A stretch of 64,000 nt of DNA from JACCTU01 sp963769665 (GTDB lineage: Bacteria; Actinomycetota; Thermoleophilia; Gaiellales; Gaiellaceae). The position numbers were made by a program, and so were the translations under genes. Below are positions 51,521-60,645 of the stretch, piece after piece. The notes below the pieces were generated by a model. That model was not told the origin of the DNA. It saw only the letters and a program-made list of their open reading frames with translations, and ran no database searches. How positions within the stretch are numbered: position 1 is the stretch's first letter; each line of letters begins with the position of its first letter. The stretch covers positions 186,001-250,000 of the forward strand of contig CAVYMQ010000002.1 in assembly GCA_963769665.1 (NCBI GenBank), read 5' to 3'.

Positions 51521-52604
51521 GCCGGAGTCCCGCTGGGGCGGCCCGGCGACGATCCTCGGGCTCGTCCTGCTCGGCGCGGCTGCGCTCCGGCTCGTCGGGC
51601 TGCGCTACGGCCTGCCCGACGGCGGACTGCTGAACCCGGACGAGGAGCTCGTCGTCCCGCGCGCGTGGGCGATCACGCACGGGAGCGGCGTCGACCCGCA
51701 CCCGTTCTTCGACTGGCCGAGCTTGCTGTTCTACGTACAGGCGCCCTTCCAGGCCTGGCAGGACGCGCCCTCGTACTTCACCGCGCGCATCGTCGCCGTC
51801 GTGATCGGCCTCGCCGGCGTCGCGTCGGCGTGGTGGCTCGGCGAGCGTTCGTACGGCGTTCTCGCCGGTGGCGTGGCCGCGGTCGCGACCGCGGTCGCGG
51901 GGGTGCACGTCGCGTACTCGCGGATGGCGGTGACCGACGTGCTGCTGACGACGCTCGTCACCGTTGCGCTCGGCTTGCTGATCACACGGCGATACGAGCT
52001 CGCAGGGCTCGTGATCGGCGCCGCGACAGCCGCGAAGTGGCCGGGGGCACTCGTGCTCGTCCCGCTCGCCGTCGCGGCGTGGGGGCAGTGGCGGCGACTC
52101 GCGTACGCAGGCGGACTCGCGCTGGCCGGGTTCGTCGTCGCGAGTCCTTTCGCCGTCTTCCATCTGGGTGAGGCCGCCTCGGACCTGTGGCGCAGCTTCT
52201 CGGGCGCCTGGGACGGCTCGCTCGGGGCCGACGACGACTCGTTCGCAGCCGTCGCGTTCGCGAGCGACCTGTGGGAAGCGCTCGGCCCAGCGCTCGTGGT
52301 CGCGGTGATCGGCCTCGGGGTGGCGATCGCGCGGCGCGACCTCGCCGATCGCGTGCTCACGACGTTCGTCGCGGTCTACTTCGTCGCGCTGCTGCCGCTC
52401 GACTCGCACTTCGACCGCTACGTGCTGCCGCTCGTCCCGGTGCTCGGAGTGCTGGCAGGCCGGTTCCGCTCGTTCGCGCCTGTGACGCTCCTGCTCCTCG
52501 TCGTGCCCTTCGCCTGGACGGTGCGCGACACGCGGGAGCTGACCCGGTCCGACCCGGGGGCGGTGCTGGTCAGAACGGTCGAGCGGCTACCGTCCAGGCG
52601 GTGA
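51498..52604 (+). CDS. GT-C family membrane glycosyltransferase-like protein (PMT_2 type)
   Basis: A 368-residue protein with about nine membrane helices. The first extracellular loop carries NPDEE, the acidic motif of GT-C enzymes that use polyprenyl-phosphate sugars (dolichyl-phosphate-mannose type). The loop with DWPSLLFYVQAPFQ and the later EAASDLWRSF are typical of PMT_2 proteins. It may move a sugar to a surface glycan or protein. GTG 51498 lies inside the preceding gene, and its stop overlaps the next gene by 4 bases. Confidence 0.8.
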   Translation: MQSPPQSEPESRWGGPATILGLVLLGAAALRLVGLRYGLPDGGLLNPDEELVVPRAWAITHGSGVDPHPFFDWPSLLFYVQAPFQAWQDAPSYFTARIVAVVIGLAGVASAWWLGERSYGVLAGGVAAVATAVAGVHVAYSRMAVTDVLLTTLVTVALGLLITRRYELAGLVIGAATAAKWPGALVLVPLAVAAWGQWRRLAYAGGLALAGFVVASPFAVFHLGEAASDLWRSFSGAWDGSLGADDDSFAAVAFASDLWEALGPALVVAVIGLGVAIARRDLADRVLTTFVAVYFVALLPLDSHFDRYVLPLVPVLGVLAGRFRSFAPVTLLLLVVPFAWTVRDTRELTRSDPGAVLVRTVERLPSRR

Positions 52605-54211
52605 GAGTCGGGCTCGAGCGCGTGTCCCTGCACTTCGCGGTGTTCGTCTCGGGCGCCGTGCTGCTGGGGGTGGAGATCGCATCGAGCCGGGTGCTCGCGC
52701 CGTTCTTCGGCAACTCGCTCTACGTCTGGGGCGCCCTGATCGGCGTCGTGCTGACCGGACTGGCGATCGGCTACTGGCTCGGGGGCCTGCTCGCCGACCG
52801 CATGCCGTCGACCGGCCTGCTCGTCGGGACGATGTCGCTCGGCGCGCTGCTCGTGCTCGCGATTCCGTACGTGGACGACCGGGTGCTGCAGTTCGTCGTC
52901 GACTGGGATCCCGGCGCGCGCCTGAATCCTCTCGTCGCCGCGGCGATCCTCTTCGGGCCGATGAGCGTCGTCCTCGCCGCGGTGACGCCGATCGCGGTGC
53001 GGATAGCGGCGCTCGACGTGGCCACGCTCGGCCGCACGGCGGGGCGGCTCTTTGCCGTCTCGACCGTGGGGAGCATCGTCGGAACGTTCGCGACCGCGTT
53101 CGTGCTGATCCCCGAGCTCGGCACGAACCAGCTGCTCGCACTCGGCGCTGCCGTGCTCCTCGCAGGCACCGCGCTCGTCGCCGTGGCGCGCTCGCTCCCG
53201 ATCGTAGGCGTCGCCGCGCTCGCCGCGGCCGCGGCCGCCGCGGCGCTCTCGTCGTCGCTCGCGCCGGAGCAGGGCGGCACGCTCACCGCTGCCGCCGCGG
53301 AGAACTACTCGCCGGTCTACCGCCTCCAGGAGGGAAGCGTCAGCGGCGGCACGGACTACGCGGCCGAGGGCTATCGCGTGCGTTACCGCAAGGACAGCGC
53401 GTACCACTCGATCGCCGTCGTCGAGGACGAGGACGACCGCTACCTCCGCTTCGACAGCTCCTTCCAGAGCGCGATGGACCTCGACGACCCCTTCGTGACG
53501 CCGTTCGACTACGTGCCCTATCTCTCCCTCGCGTTCGCGTACCGGCCCGAGGCGGCGAACGCGCTCTACGTCGGGCTCGGCGGCGGCTCGGCGCCGAAGC
53601 GCGCGTGGCGCGACTTCCCCGACCTGCAGCTGCAGGCGGTCGAGCTCGACCCCGAGGTCGTCGACGTCGCGCGGAAGTGGTTCGCGCTGCCGCAGGATCC
53701 CCGGCTCGCCGTCGAGGTCGAGGACGGGCGTCGCTACCTCCAGCGGAACGACCGGCGCTGGGACGTGATCGTGCTCGACGCGTATTACTCGGACGCGCTG
53801 CCCTTCCATCTGACGACGCAGGAGTTCCTCGAGCTCGTGCGCGACCGGCTCACGCCGGGAGGGATCGTCGTCGCGAACGTGATCGGCGCGGTCGAGGGGG
53901 AGAACTCGAGGCTCTTCCGCTCGTTCTACCGCACGTATCGCTCGGTCTTCCCGAGCGTGGCCGTGCACCCGGTCGCGCTTCAGGGCGATCCCGCGTCGAT
54001 CAGGAACATCATCGTGGTCGCCGGCGAGGGCGCTCTCCCGAGCCGCGACTTCCTCTCCGAACGTTGGGCCGAGGTCACGGCCGAGCACCCGCAGGTCCCG
54101 GACCTCTCGGACGCGATCGCGAGCCGCTACGAGAAGCTCGTGCCCACGCGAGACGTGCCGGTGCTGACCGACGACTATGCGCCGACCGACGCGCTCATCC
54201 TCGTCGATTAA
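52601..54211 (+). CDS. membrane-fused spermidine synthase-like protein
   Basis: A 536-residue protein with two parts. About residues 1-215 hold seven or so membrane helices (SGAVLLGVEIASSRVLAPFF, PMSVVLAAVTPIAVRIAALD). About 225-536 form a SAM-type aminopropyltransferase domain with ALYVGLGGGSAPKRA, AVELDPEVVDVARKWF and VIVLDAYYSDALPFHL. It may make a polyamine or related product at the membrane; true spermidine synthase activity is unproven. GTG 52601 overlaps the GT-C gene by 4 bases. The stop shares TTAA (54208-54211) with pfkA. Confidence 0.85.
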   Translation: MRVGLERVSLHFAVFVSGAVLLGVEIASSRVLAPFFGNSLYVWGALIGVVLTGLAIGYWLGGLLADRMPSTGLLVGTMSLGALLVLAIPYVDDRVLQFVVDWDPGARLNPLVAAAILFGPMSVVLAAVTPIAVRIAALDVATLGRTAGRLFAVSTVGSIVGTFATAFVLIPELGTNQLLALGAAVLLAGTALVAVARSLPIVGVAALAAAAAAAALSSSLAPEQGGTLTAAAAENYSPVYRLQEGSVSGGTDYAAEGYRVRYRKDSAYHSIAVVEDEDDRYLRFDSSFQSAMDLDDPFVTPFDYVPYLSLAFAYRPEAANALYVGLGGGSAPKRAWRDFPDLQLQAVELDPEVVDVARKWFALPQDPRLAVEVEDGRRYLQRNDRRWDVIVLDAYYSDALPFHLTTQEFLELVRDRLTPGGIVVANVIGAVEGENSRLFRSFYRTYRSVFPSVAVHPVALQGDPASIRNIIVVAGEGALPSRDFLSERWAEVTAEHPQVPDLSDAIASRYEKLVPTRDVPVLTDDYAPTDALILVD

Positions 54212-55248
54212 CCGAAGAACGCCTTCGCGACGTCGTACCACTCGGGCGGCACGGTCTTCGTCTCCTTGGTCGCCTCGTCGAGCGAGACGTCGACGATGTC
54301 GTCGCCGTGCAGCGCCGCCATCCGGCCGAACCTGCCCTCGTTGACCAGGTCGGCCGCCTTCAGTCCATAACGGGTGGCCAACACCCGATCGCGAGGCGTG
54401 GGGGAGCCGCCGCGTTGCACATGGCCGAGCACCGTGACGCGTGTCTCGTAGCCGGTGCGCTCCTCGATCTCCCGCGCGAGCTCGCCGCCGACACCGCCGA
54501 GCTTCACGTGGCCGAACTGATCGGTCTCGCGGGCCTCCTCGCCGACGAGCCGGCGCTCGCCGGACTCGTAGGTGAGCTCGTAGCCCTCGCTGACGACGAC
54601 GATCGAGAAGTCGAGCCCACGCTCGTGTCGCCTGCGGATCTCGGAGCAGGCCTGCTCGACGGTGATCGGGTGCTCGGGGATCAAGATCACGTCGGCGCCG
54701 CCGGCGATTCCGCTCATCACGGCGATCCAGCCGGTGTGCCGCCCCATCACCTCGACGACCATCACGCGGTTGTGCGACTCGGCGGTGGTGTGCAGGCGGT
54801 CGATCGCCTCGGTCGCGATCGTCACCGCCGTGTCGAACCCGAAGGTGTAGTCGGTGGCGCCGAGGTCGTTGTCGATCGTCTTCGGCACGCCGACGACCGG
54901 GAAGTCCTGCTCTCGGTGAAGACGGGCCGCCACGCCGAGCGTGTCCTCGCCCCCGATCGCGACGAGCGCGTCGAGTGACGCCTCGCGGAAGTTCTTCAGC
55001 ACGCGGTCGACCGAGTCCGTCTTGAAGGGGTTCGTCCGCGATGTGCCGATGATCGTCCCGCCCCTCGGGAGGATCCCCGAGATCTCGCGGGGCCCCAGTG
55101 GCTCGATCAGCCCATCCACGAGCCCCTTCCAGCCGGCCCGGATCCCGAGCACCTCGTGGCCGTGGGAGAACGACCTGCGGCCGACCGCCCGGATGACCGC
55201 GTTCAGGCCGGGACAGTCCCCTCCGCCGGTGAGCACGCCGATCCGCAC
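54208..55248 (-). CDS. pfkA: 6-phosphofructokinase, pyrophosphate-type (group III)
   Basis: A 346-residue phosphofructokinase. ATP enzymes have GGDG and PGTIDND; here the motifs are GGEDTLG (Glu101, Asp102) and PKTIDND with Lys123, the residues associated with pyrophosphate use, as in actinobacterial PPi-PFKs. It is thus probably reversible, interconverting fructose 6-phosphate and fructose 1,6-bisphosphate with PPi. GTG 55248 lies 12 bases downstream of tRNA-Leu, with its own TAGTCT box in the gap. Confidence 0.94.
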   Translation of the reverse strand: MRIGVLTGGGDCPGLNAVIRAVGRRSFSHGHEVLGIRAGWKGLVDGLIEPLGPREISGILPRGGTIIGTSRTNPFKTDSVDRVLKNFREASLDALVAIGGEDTLGVAARLHREQDFPVVGVPKTIDNDLGATDYTFGFDTAVTIATEAIDRLHTTAESHNRVMVVEVMGRHTGWIAVMSGIAGGADVILIPEHPITVEQACSEIRRRHERGLDFSIVVVSEGYELTYESGERRLVGEEARETDQFGHVKLGGVGGELAREIEERTGYETRVTVLGHVQRGGSPTPRDRVLATRYGLKAADLVNEGRFGRMAALHGDDIVDVSLDEATKETKTVPPEWYDVAKAFFG

Positions 55249-55254
55249 CGGCCC

Positions 55255-55260
55255 AGACTA
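55255..55260 (-). promoter_or_regulatory. -10 box of pfkA (leaderless)
   Basis: TAGTCT on the minus strand starts directly after the tRNA-Leu 3' end and lies 6 bases before the pfkA GTG. Confidence 0.5.
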
Positions 55261-55344
55261 TGCCGAAGGTGGGAATCGAACCCACACGGCCCGAGGGCCA
55301 CCGGATTTTGAGTCCGGCGCGTCTACCAATTCCGCCACTTCGGC
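55261..55344 (-). tRNA. tRNA-Leu, anticodon CAA
   Basis: An 84-base class II tRNA on the minus strand. The acceptor stem is GCCGAAG paired with CTTCGGC plus discriminator A. The D arm has AATTGGTAGACGC, the anticodon stem-loop is CCGGA-CTCAAAA-TCCGG with anticodon CAA, a long variable arm follows (GGCCCTCGGGCC), and the T arm carries GGGTTCGAATCCC. CCA is not encoded. It reads UUG leucine codons. Confidence 0.96.
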
Positions 55345-55390
55345 CCTGCTCCGAATCATGTTAACGGCGTGTTGAACCGACGGCTCCGAC

Positions 55391-55441
55391 TTGATCCCAC
55401 CGCGCAGGCCGCGGATACTGCCCCCTCTGTACGCGCGTACA
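55391..55441 (+). promoter_or_regulatory. promoter and palindromic operator of the second liv operon
   Basis: TTGATC (55391-55396), 17 bases, GATACT (55414-55419), then a perfect 14-base palindrome TGTACGCGCGTACA (55428-55441) around the expected transcript start. The palindrome is well placed for a repressor dimer. Confidence 0.65.
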
Positions 55442-55467
55442 TCTGATCTGCAGACGGAGGAGGAGCA

Positions 55468-56823
55468 TTGAGAAAGCGCAGTTTGCTTGCGCTCTTCGCG
55501 TTGCTCGTGGCGTCCCTCGCCCTCATGGCGAGCGGCTGCGGCGGCGACGACGAGGGCGACGGCGGCGGTGACGGCGGCGAGATTACGGCGCTGCCCTCGT
55601 CTTCGTGCACGGGCATCGAGTACAAGGGCGAAGGCGATCCTGACGTCTTGCTCGTCTCGGACTTCCCGCTCCAGGGCTCGAGCCGGACCCAGACGACCCA
55701 AATCGTCGGCGCCATCCGGTTCCTGCTCGACAAGCAGGATTGGAAGGCCGGCGATCACAACGTCGCCTACCAGTCGTGTGACGACGCGACCGCACAGGCC
55801 GCGAAGTGGGACTCGGGCAAGTGCTCGCAGAACGCGAACGCCTACGCCGGGAACGACAAGGTGATCGGCGTGATCGGCACGTTCAACTCGGGTTGCGCCG
55901 CGATCGAGATCCCGGTGCTCAACCAGGCAGCGAACGGCGGCATCGGGATGATCTCCCCTGCCAACACGTTCGTGTGCCTGACCGAGGGTGGGCCCGGCTG
56001 CGAGGACACCGAGCCGGACAAGTACTACCCGACCGGGAACCGCAACTACACCCGCGTCGTCCCGCATGACGCGTACCAGGGTGCTGCCATGGCCGAGTTC
56101 ATGCAGGCCCAGGGCATCAAGAGCGTCTACGTCCTCAACGACAAGGAGGCCTATGGCCTCGGCGTCGCGACGAACCTGCGGAACGCTGCCGAGAGCCTCG
56201 GCATCGAGATCGCCGGGTTCGAGGCGTGGGATCCGAAGGCCTCGTCGTACGAGGGCCTGTTCCGCAAGATCGGTGGCACCGATGCGGACGCCGTGTTCCT
56301 CGGCGGCCTGATCGACGAGAACGGCGCGAAGGTGATCAAGGACAAGGTCGCCACGCTCGGGCCGAACGACGGCGACATCAAGCTGTTCGCACCGGACGGC
56401 TTCACGACGCAGCAGACGATCGACGAGGCCGGCACCGCTGCGGCCGGGATGTTCATGTCGGTCGCCGGCGTGCCGATCGACGAGTTCACGGGCGCAGGCG
56501 CCGAGTTCGCGGCCGAGTTCGGGCCGACGCTCGGAGGCAAGCCGATCGACCCGTACGCGATCTACGGCGCGCAGGCCGCTCAGGTCATGCTCGACGCGAT
56601 CGCGGCGTCGGACGGGACCCGGGCCAGCGTGATCGAGCAGCTGTTCAACGCCAGCGTGACGGACGGCCTGCTCGGCTCGTTCGAGATCAACGAGAACGGC
56701 GACCCCTCGGGTGCCGAGGGGGCAGTCGTCGGCTTCACGATCTACAAGGCGACGACGAAGCTGGAGACCGAGACCACGATCTCGCCGAAGCCCGAGAACG
56801 TGGACGCGGCCAGGGGAACCTGA
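55468..56823 (+). CDS. livK: ABC transporter substrate-binding lipoprotein (LivK-like), second system
   Basis: A 451-residue type I binding protein. The signal peptide ends in a lipobox, LMASGCGGD, with Cys24, followed by a Gly/Asp-rich tether. Family-type segments are VLLVSDFPLQGSSRTQTTQI, VIGVIGTFNSGCAAIEIPVL and NYTRVVPHDAYQGAAMAEFM. Several Cys pairs suggest disulfides. The start is TTG 55468, with GGAGG at 7 bases in a GGAGGAGGAG tract. It leads a livKHMGF operon; a strong hairpin separates it from livH, which commonly gives more binding protein than membrane parts. Confidence 0.9.
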   Translation: MRKRSLLALFALLVASLALMASGCGGDDEGDGGGDGGEITALPSSSCTGIEYKGEGDPDVLLVSDFPLQGSSRTQTTQIVGAIRFLLDKQDWKAGDHNVAYQSCDDATAQAAKWDSGKCSQNANAYAGNDKVIGVIGTFNSGCAAIEIPVLNQAANGGIGMISPANTFVCLTEGGPGCEDTEPDKYYPTGNRNYTRVVPHDAYQGAAMAEFMQAQGIKSVYVLNDKEAYGLGVATNLRNAAESLGIEIAGFEAWDPKASSYEGLFRKIGGTDADAVFLGGLIDENGAKVIKDKVATLGPNDGDIKLFAPDGFTTQQTIDEAGTAAAGMFMSVAGVPIDEFTGAGAEFAAEFGPTLGGKPIDPYAIYGAQAAQVMLDAIAASDGTRASVIEQLFNASVTDGLLGSFEINENGDPSGAEGAVVGFTIYKATTKLETETTISPKPENVDAARGT

Positions 56824-56840
56824 TCCGCGGGTAACGCCTT

Positions 56841-56871
56841 GAAGGGGGAGGGCCTTCCGCCCTCCCCCTTC
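56841..56871 (+). terminator. hairpin between livK and livH (partial terminator)
   Basis: A perfect 12-bp stem (GAAGGGGGAGGG and its complement) with a 7-base loop. A TTTAG follows 5 bases later, not a full T-run, so it may attenuate readthrough and stabilise the livK mRNA end. Confidence 0.75.
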
Positions 56872-56894
56872 ACGGTTTAGGGTCTCGCACACAC

Positions 56895-57962
56895 GTGGCT
56901 GACGCGGCGCGCACGGGAGGCTCTTTCGGTTCGAGGGTGGCGGCACTTGTGCCGCGCACCGTGACCGGCTGGCTCGGGCTCGGTTTCATCGGGGTGATCG
57001 TCTTCTGGCTCGGGGCGAACCTCGTCAACGACCCGAGCGAGTTCTTCAACGTCGCGTTCATCGGACTGACGAACGGCGCCGTCTACGCGCTCGTCGCGCT
57101 CGGCTACACGCTCGTCTACGGGATCCTGCAGTTGATCAACTTCGCGCACGGCGACGTGTTCGCGCTCAGCGGCCTCGTCGCGAGCACAGTGATCGTCGGG
57201 TGGGTCGGGCTGGGCGCCGAGTCGACCACCGGGGAAGTCGTGGCCGGGATCGGCCTCGCGCTCGTCATCGCCGTCGTCTTCGCCGCGACGCTGAACACCG
57301 GCATCGAGTTCGTCGCCTATCGGCGGCTGCGGAACGCGCCCCGCCTGGCGCCGCTGATCACCGCCGTCGGTATCTCGTTCATCCTCCAGGACGTCGGCCT
57401 CGTCGGGTGGGGAGTCGAGTTCCGGACGACCGAGAAGCTGATCCCCAACCGGGACGCGTTCAACATCGGCGGCGTGCACTTCCCGTGGGACAAGCTCGGC
57501 GTCCTCTGGCTCACCGTTCCGGTCCTGGTCGCTCTGACCTGGCTCGTTCGCTCGACGAAACAAGGGAAGGCCATGCGCGCGACGTCGCAGGACATGGACG
57601 CGGCGGCGATGATGGGGATCAACGTCAACCGCACGATCTCGTTCACGTTCGCGCTCGCCGGAGGGCTGGCCGGAGCGGGAGGGCTTCTCTACTTCCTCCA
57701 CTTCACGTCGATGCGGTACGACACCGGCTTTCAGCTCGGGTTGATCGCGTTCACCGCTGCGGTGCTCGGCGGGATCGGCAACCTCGCCGGCGCCGTGCTC
57801 GGCGCGCTGATGATCGGCCTGATCGAGCAGTTCAACGAGGGGCTCGAGCTGTACTCGCCCGGGAGCGACTGGACCCGCTCGATCGTGTTCGGGATCCTGA
57901 TCGCCACACTCGTCTTCCGACCCGAGGGCCTGCTCGGAGAGAGGACGCCGGAGGGTGGATAA
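56895..57962 (+). CDS. livH: branched-chain amino acid-type ABC permease (LivH-like), second system
   Basis: A 355-residue permease, longer at the N terminus than the one at 19.2 kb. Signature pieces are TNGAVYALVALGYTLVYGIL, LINFAHGDVFALSG and GGIGNLAGAVLGALMIGL. GTG 56895 lies after the livK/livH hairpin; a TAGGGT box at 56878-56883 could give a second transcript start. Overlaps livM by 8 bases. Confidence 0.93.
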   Translation: MADAARTGGSFGSRVAALVPRTVTGWLGLGFIGVIVFWLGANLVNDPSEFFNVAFIGLTNGAVYALVALGYTLVYGILQLINFAHGDVFALSGLVASTVIVGWVGLGAESTTGEVVAGIGLALVIAVVFAATLNTGIEFVAYRRLRNAPRLAPLITAVGISFILQDVGLVGWGVEFRTTEKLIPNRDAFNIGGVHFPWDKLGVLWLTVPVLVALTWLVRSTKQGKAMRATSQDMDAAAMMGINVNRTISFTFALAGGLAGAGGLLYFLHFTSMRYDTGFQLGLIAFTAAVLGGIGNLAGAVLGALMIGLIEQFNEGLELYSPGSDWTRSIVFGILIATLVFRPEGLLGERTPEGG

Positions 57963-59151
57963 GGTGACCAACCGGCTGCGCCGAGCGTGGGTGCCGATCG
58001 TCGTGATCACGCTCGCTCTGCTCTACCCGACGCTGCTGCCGTACCTCGACGACATCCCCTTGATCGGAACGCTCCTGCCGGGTGTCGGGACCGTGGTGAT
58101 CATGATCGTCTTCACGATGATGGCGGTGGGCCTGAACGTCGTCGTCGGCTATGCCGGCCTGCTCGACCTCGGCTACGTCGCGTTCTACGCAGCAGGGGCG
58201 TACACCGCGGCGTGGCTCGCGTCGGTGCAGTTCGAACAGGTGACGTTCCACTTCGGCTCATCGGGGATCAACCCCGAGCTGCCGGGCATCCACATGTCGA
58301 TCTTTCTCGTGCTGCTCATCGCAGGGTGCTTCACGGCTCTCGTCGGCATCATCATCGGCCTGCCGACGCTGCGACTGCGAGGCGACTACCTGGCGATCGT
58401 CACCCTCGGCTTCGGCGAGATCGTCCCCCAGTTCGTGCGCAACGCGGACTCGATCAAGGGCTTCGACCTCACGCACGGGGCGTTCGGGATCTCTCCCATC
58501 GACTCGCCCGGCTTCGGCGCGGGTCTGGGCGCCGCTCTCGGCCTCCCCGAGAGCTACCAGCAGTCGACGAACCGGGCGGAGCTGTACTTCTACACGGCGC
58601 TGGCGCTGCTGCTGTTCACGGTGTTCGTCTCGGTGCGGCTCCGCGACTCGCGGCTGGGGCGCGCCTGGATCGCGATCCGCGAGGACGAGACCGCCGCCGC
58701 CGCGATGGGCGTGCCGCTGATGCGGACGAAGACCTGGGCCTACGCGATCGGCGCGTTCTTCGGCGGGATCGCCGGCGCGTACTACGCATCGTTCAAGGGA
58801 GGCGCGTTTCCGAGCGACTTCTACTTCAACCTGTCGATCTTCATCCTCTGCATGGTCATCCTCGGCGGGATGGGCAGCGTGTGGGGGGCGATCGTGGGCG
58901 GACTGTTCCTCTCCTACCTCGATCAAGAAGGGTTGGCGAAGATCGGGACGGAGGTCGGGATCCAGGATGTGCCGAAGTACAACTTCGGCATCTACGGTCT
59001 GATCATCGTGATCGTCATGCTCTTCCGGCCCACGGGCCTGATCCCGGAGCGACGGCACAAGCGCGAGCTCGAGGAGGGCGTGCGCGACACGCCGCTCTAC
59101 GACGTCACCCACGAGGGGTCCGACACCGACCGGAGCTCGACCAATGACTGA
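57955..59151 (+). CDS. livM: branched-chain amino acid-type ABC permease (LivM-like), second system
   Basis: A 398-residue permease with about ten helices. Hallmarks are GLNVVVGYAGLLDLGYVAFYAAGAY, RLGRAWIAIREDETAAAAMGV and GGMGSVWGAIVGGLF. A charged C-terminal tail (ERRHKRELEEG) is cytoplasmic. The GTG at 57955 lies inside livH and the end overlaps livG by 8 bases, so the genes are tightly coupled. Confidence 0.93.
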   Translation: MDKVTNRLRRAWVPIVVITLALLYPTLLPYLDDIPLIGTLLPGVGTVVIMIVFTMMAVGLNVVVGYAGLLDLGYVAFYAAGAYTAAWLASVQFEQVTFHFGSSGINPELPGIHMSIFLVLLIAGCFTALVGIIIGLPTLRLRGDYLAIVTLGFGEIVPQFVRNADSIKGFDLTHGAFGISPIDSPGFGAGLGAALGLPESYQQSTNRAELYFYTALALLLFTVFVSVRLRDSRLGRAWIAIREDETAAAAMGVPLMRTKTWAYAIGAFFGGIAGAYYASFKGGAFPSDFYFNLSIFILCMVILGGMGSVWGAIVGGLFLSYLDQEGLAKIGTEVGIQDVPKYNFGIYGLIIVIVMLFRPTGLIPERRHKRELEEGVRDTPLYDVTHEGSDTDRSSTND

Positions 59152-59913
59152 TCTCCTCGTCGCGTCCGACATCAGGAAGGAGTTCGGTGGGCTCGTCGCC
59201 GTCAACGACGTCGACTTCGCGATCCCGCAGGGCTCGATCGTCAGCCTGATCGGGCCGAACGGTGCCGGCAAGACGACCTTCTTCAACATGCTGACCGGCG
59301 TCTACAAGCCGACCGCGGGCCAGATCGTCTTCGACGGCACCGACGTGACTGGCAAGCCGCCGCACGCGATCACGCAGCTCGGCATCGGTCGCACCTTCCA
59401 GAACATCCGGCTCTTCCAGCAGATGACCGCGCTGGAGAACGTGCTCGTGGGGATGCACTCCCGGCTCAAGGGCGGGATCGTGCGCTCGGTGCTGCACACA
59501 CCGGGGCTCATGCGGCAGGAGCGCGGAGCGGCAGAGCGCGCGCGTGAGCTGCTCCGCTTCTGCAGCCTGACCGGTGGCGACGACGAGTGGGCGCGGAATC
59601 TCTCGTACGGCGACCAGCGGCGGCTCGAGGTCGCGCGCGCGCTCGCGACCGAGCCCAAGCTGCTCCTGCTCGACGAGCCGACGGCGGGCATGAACCCTCA
59701 GGAGACTGCGGCGTTCACCGCCTTCGTCGCCAAGCTCCGAACCGAACAGGACCTGACCGTCCTGATGATCGAGCACGACATGAAGGTCGTGATGGGGATC
59801 TCGGACCGCGTGACGGTGCTCGACTACGGCGAGAAGATCGCCGAAGGCGGTCCGAAGGAAGTGCAGAAGGACGAGCGTGTGATCGAGGCGTACCTGGGGA
59901 GGGCGGCGACGGC

Positions 59914-59917
<4 letters not shown>
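59144..59917 (+). CDS. livG: branched-chain amino acid-type ABC transporter ATPase (LivG-like), second system
   Basis: A 257-residue ATPase with Walker A GPNGAGKTT, GIGRTFQNIRLF (Q-loop), the signature written LSYGDQRRLEVARAL, Walker B LLLLDEPTAGMNP and the switch His in IEHDMKVVMGISDRV. It ends with VIEAYLGRAA. Overlaps livF by 4 bases. The two LivG proteins of the window differ clearly, so the systems are old paralogues rather than a recent duplication. Confidence 0.94.

Positions 59918-60641
<724 letters not shown>

Positions 60642-60645
<4 letters not shown>

Noticed and set aside
52418..55285. A 955-codon open frame on the minus strand
   Set aside because: It is antisense to the aminopropyltransferase gene and in another frame than pfkA. 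Its composition is Arg/Gly/Asp-rich with no family motif, as expected for shadow frames in very GC-rich DNA. The same holds for long frames at 3559-4995, 13312-15858 and 62222-63955.
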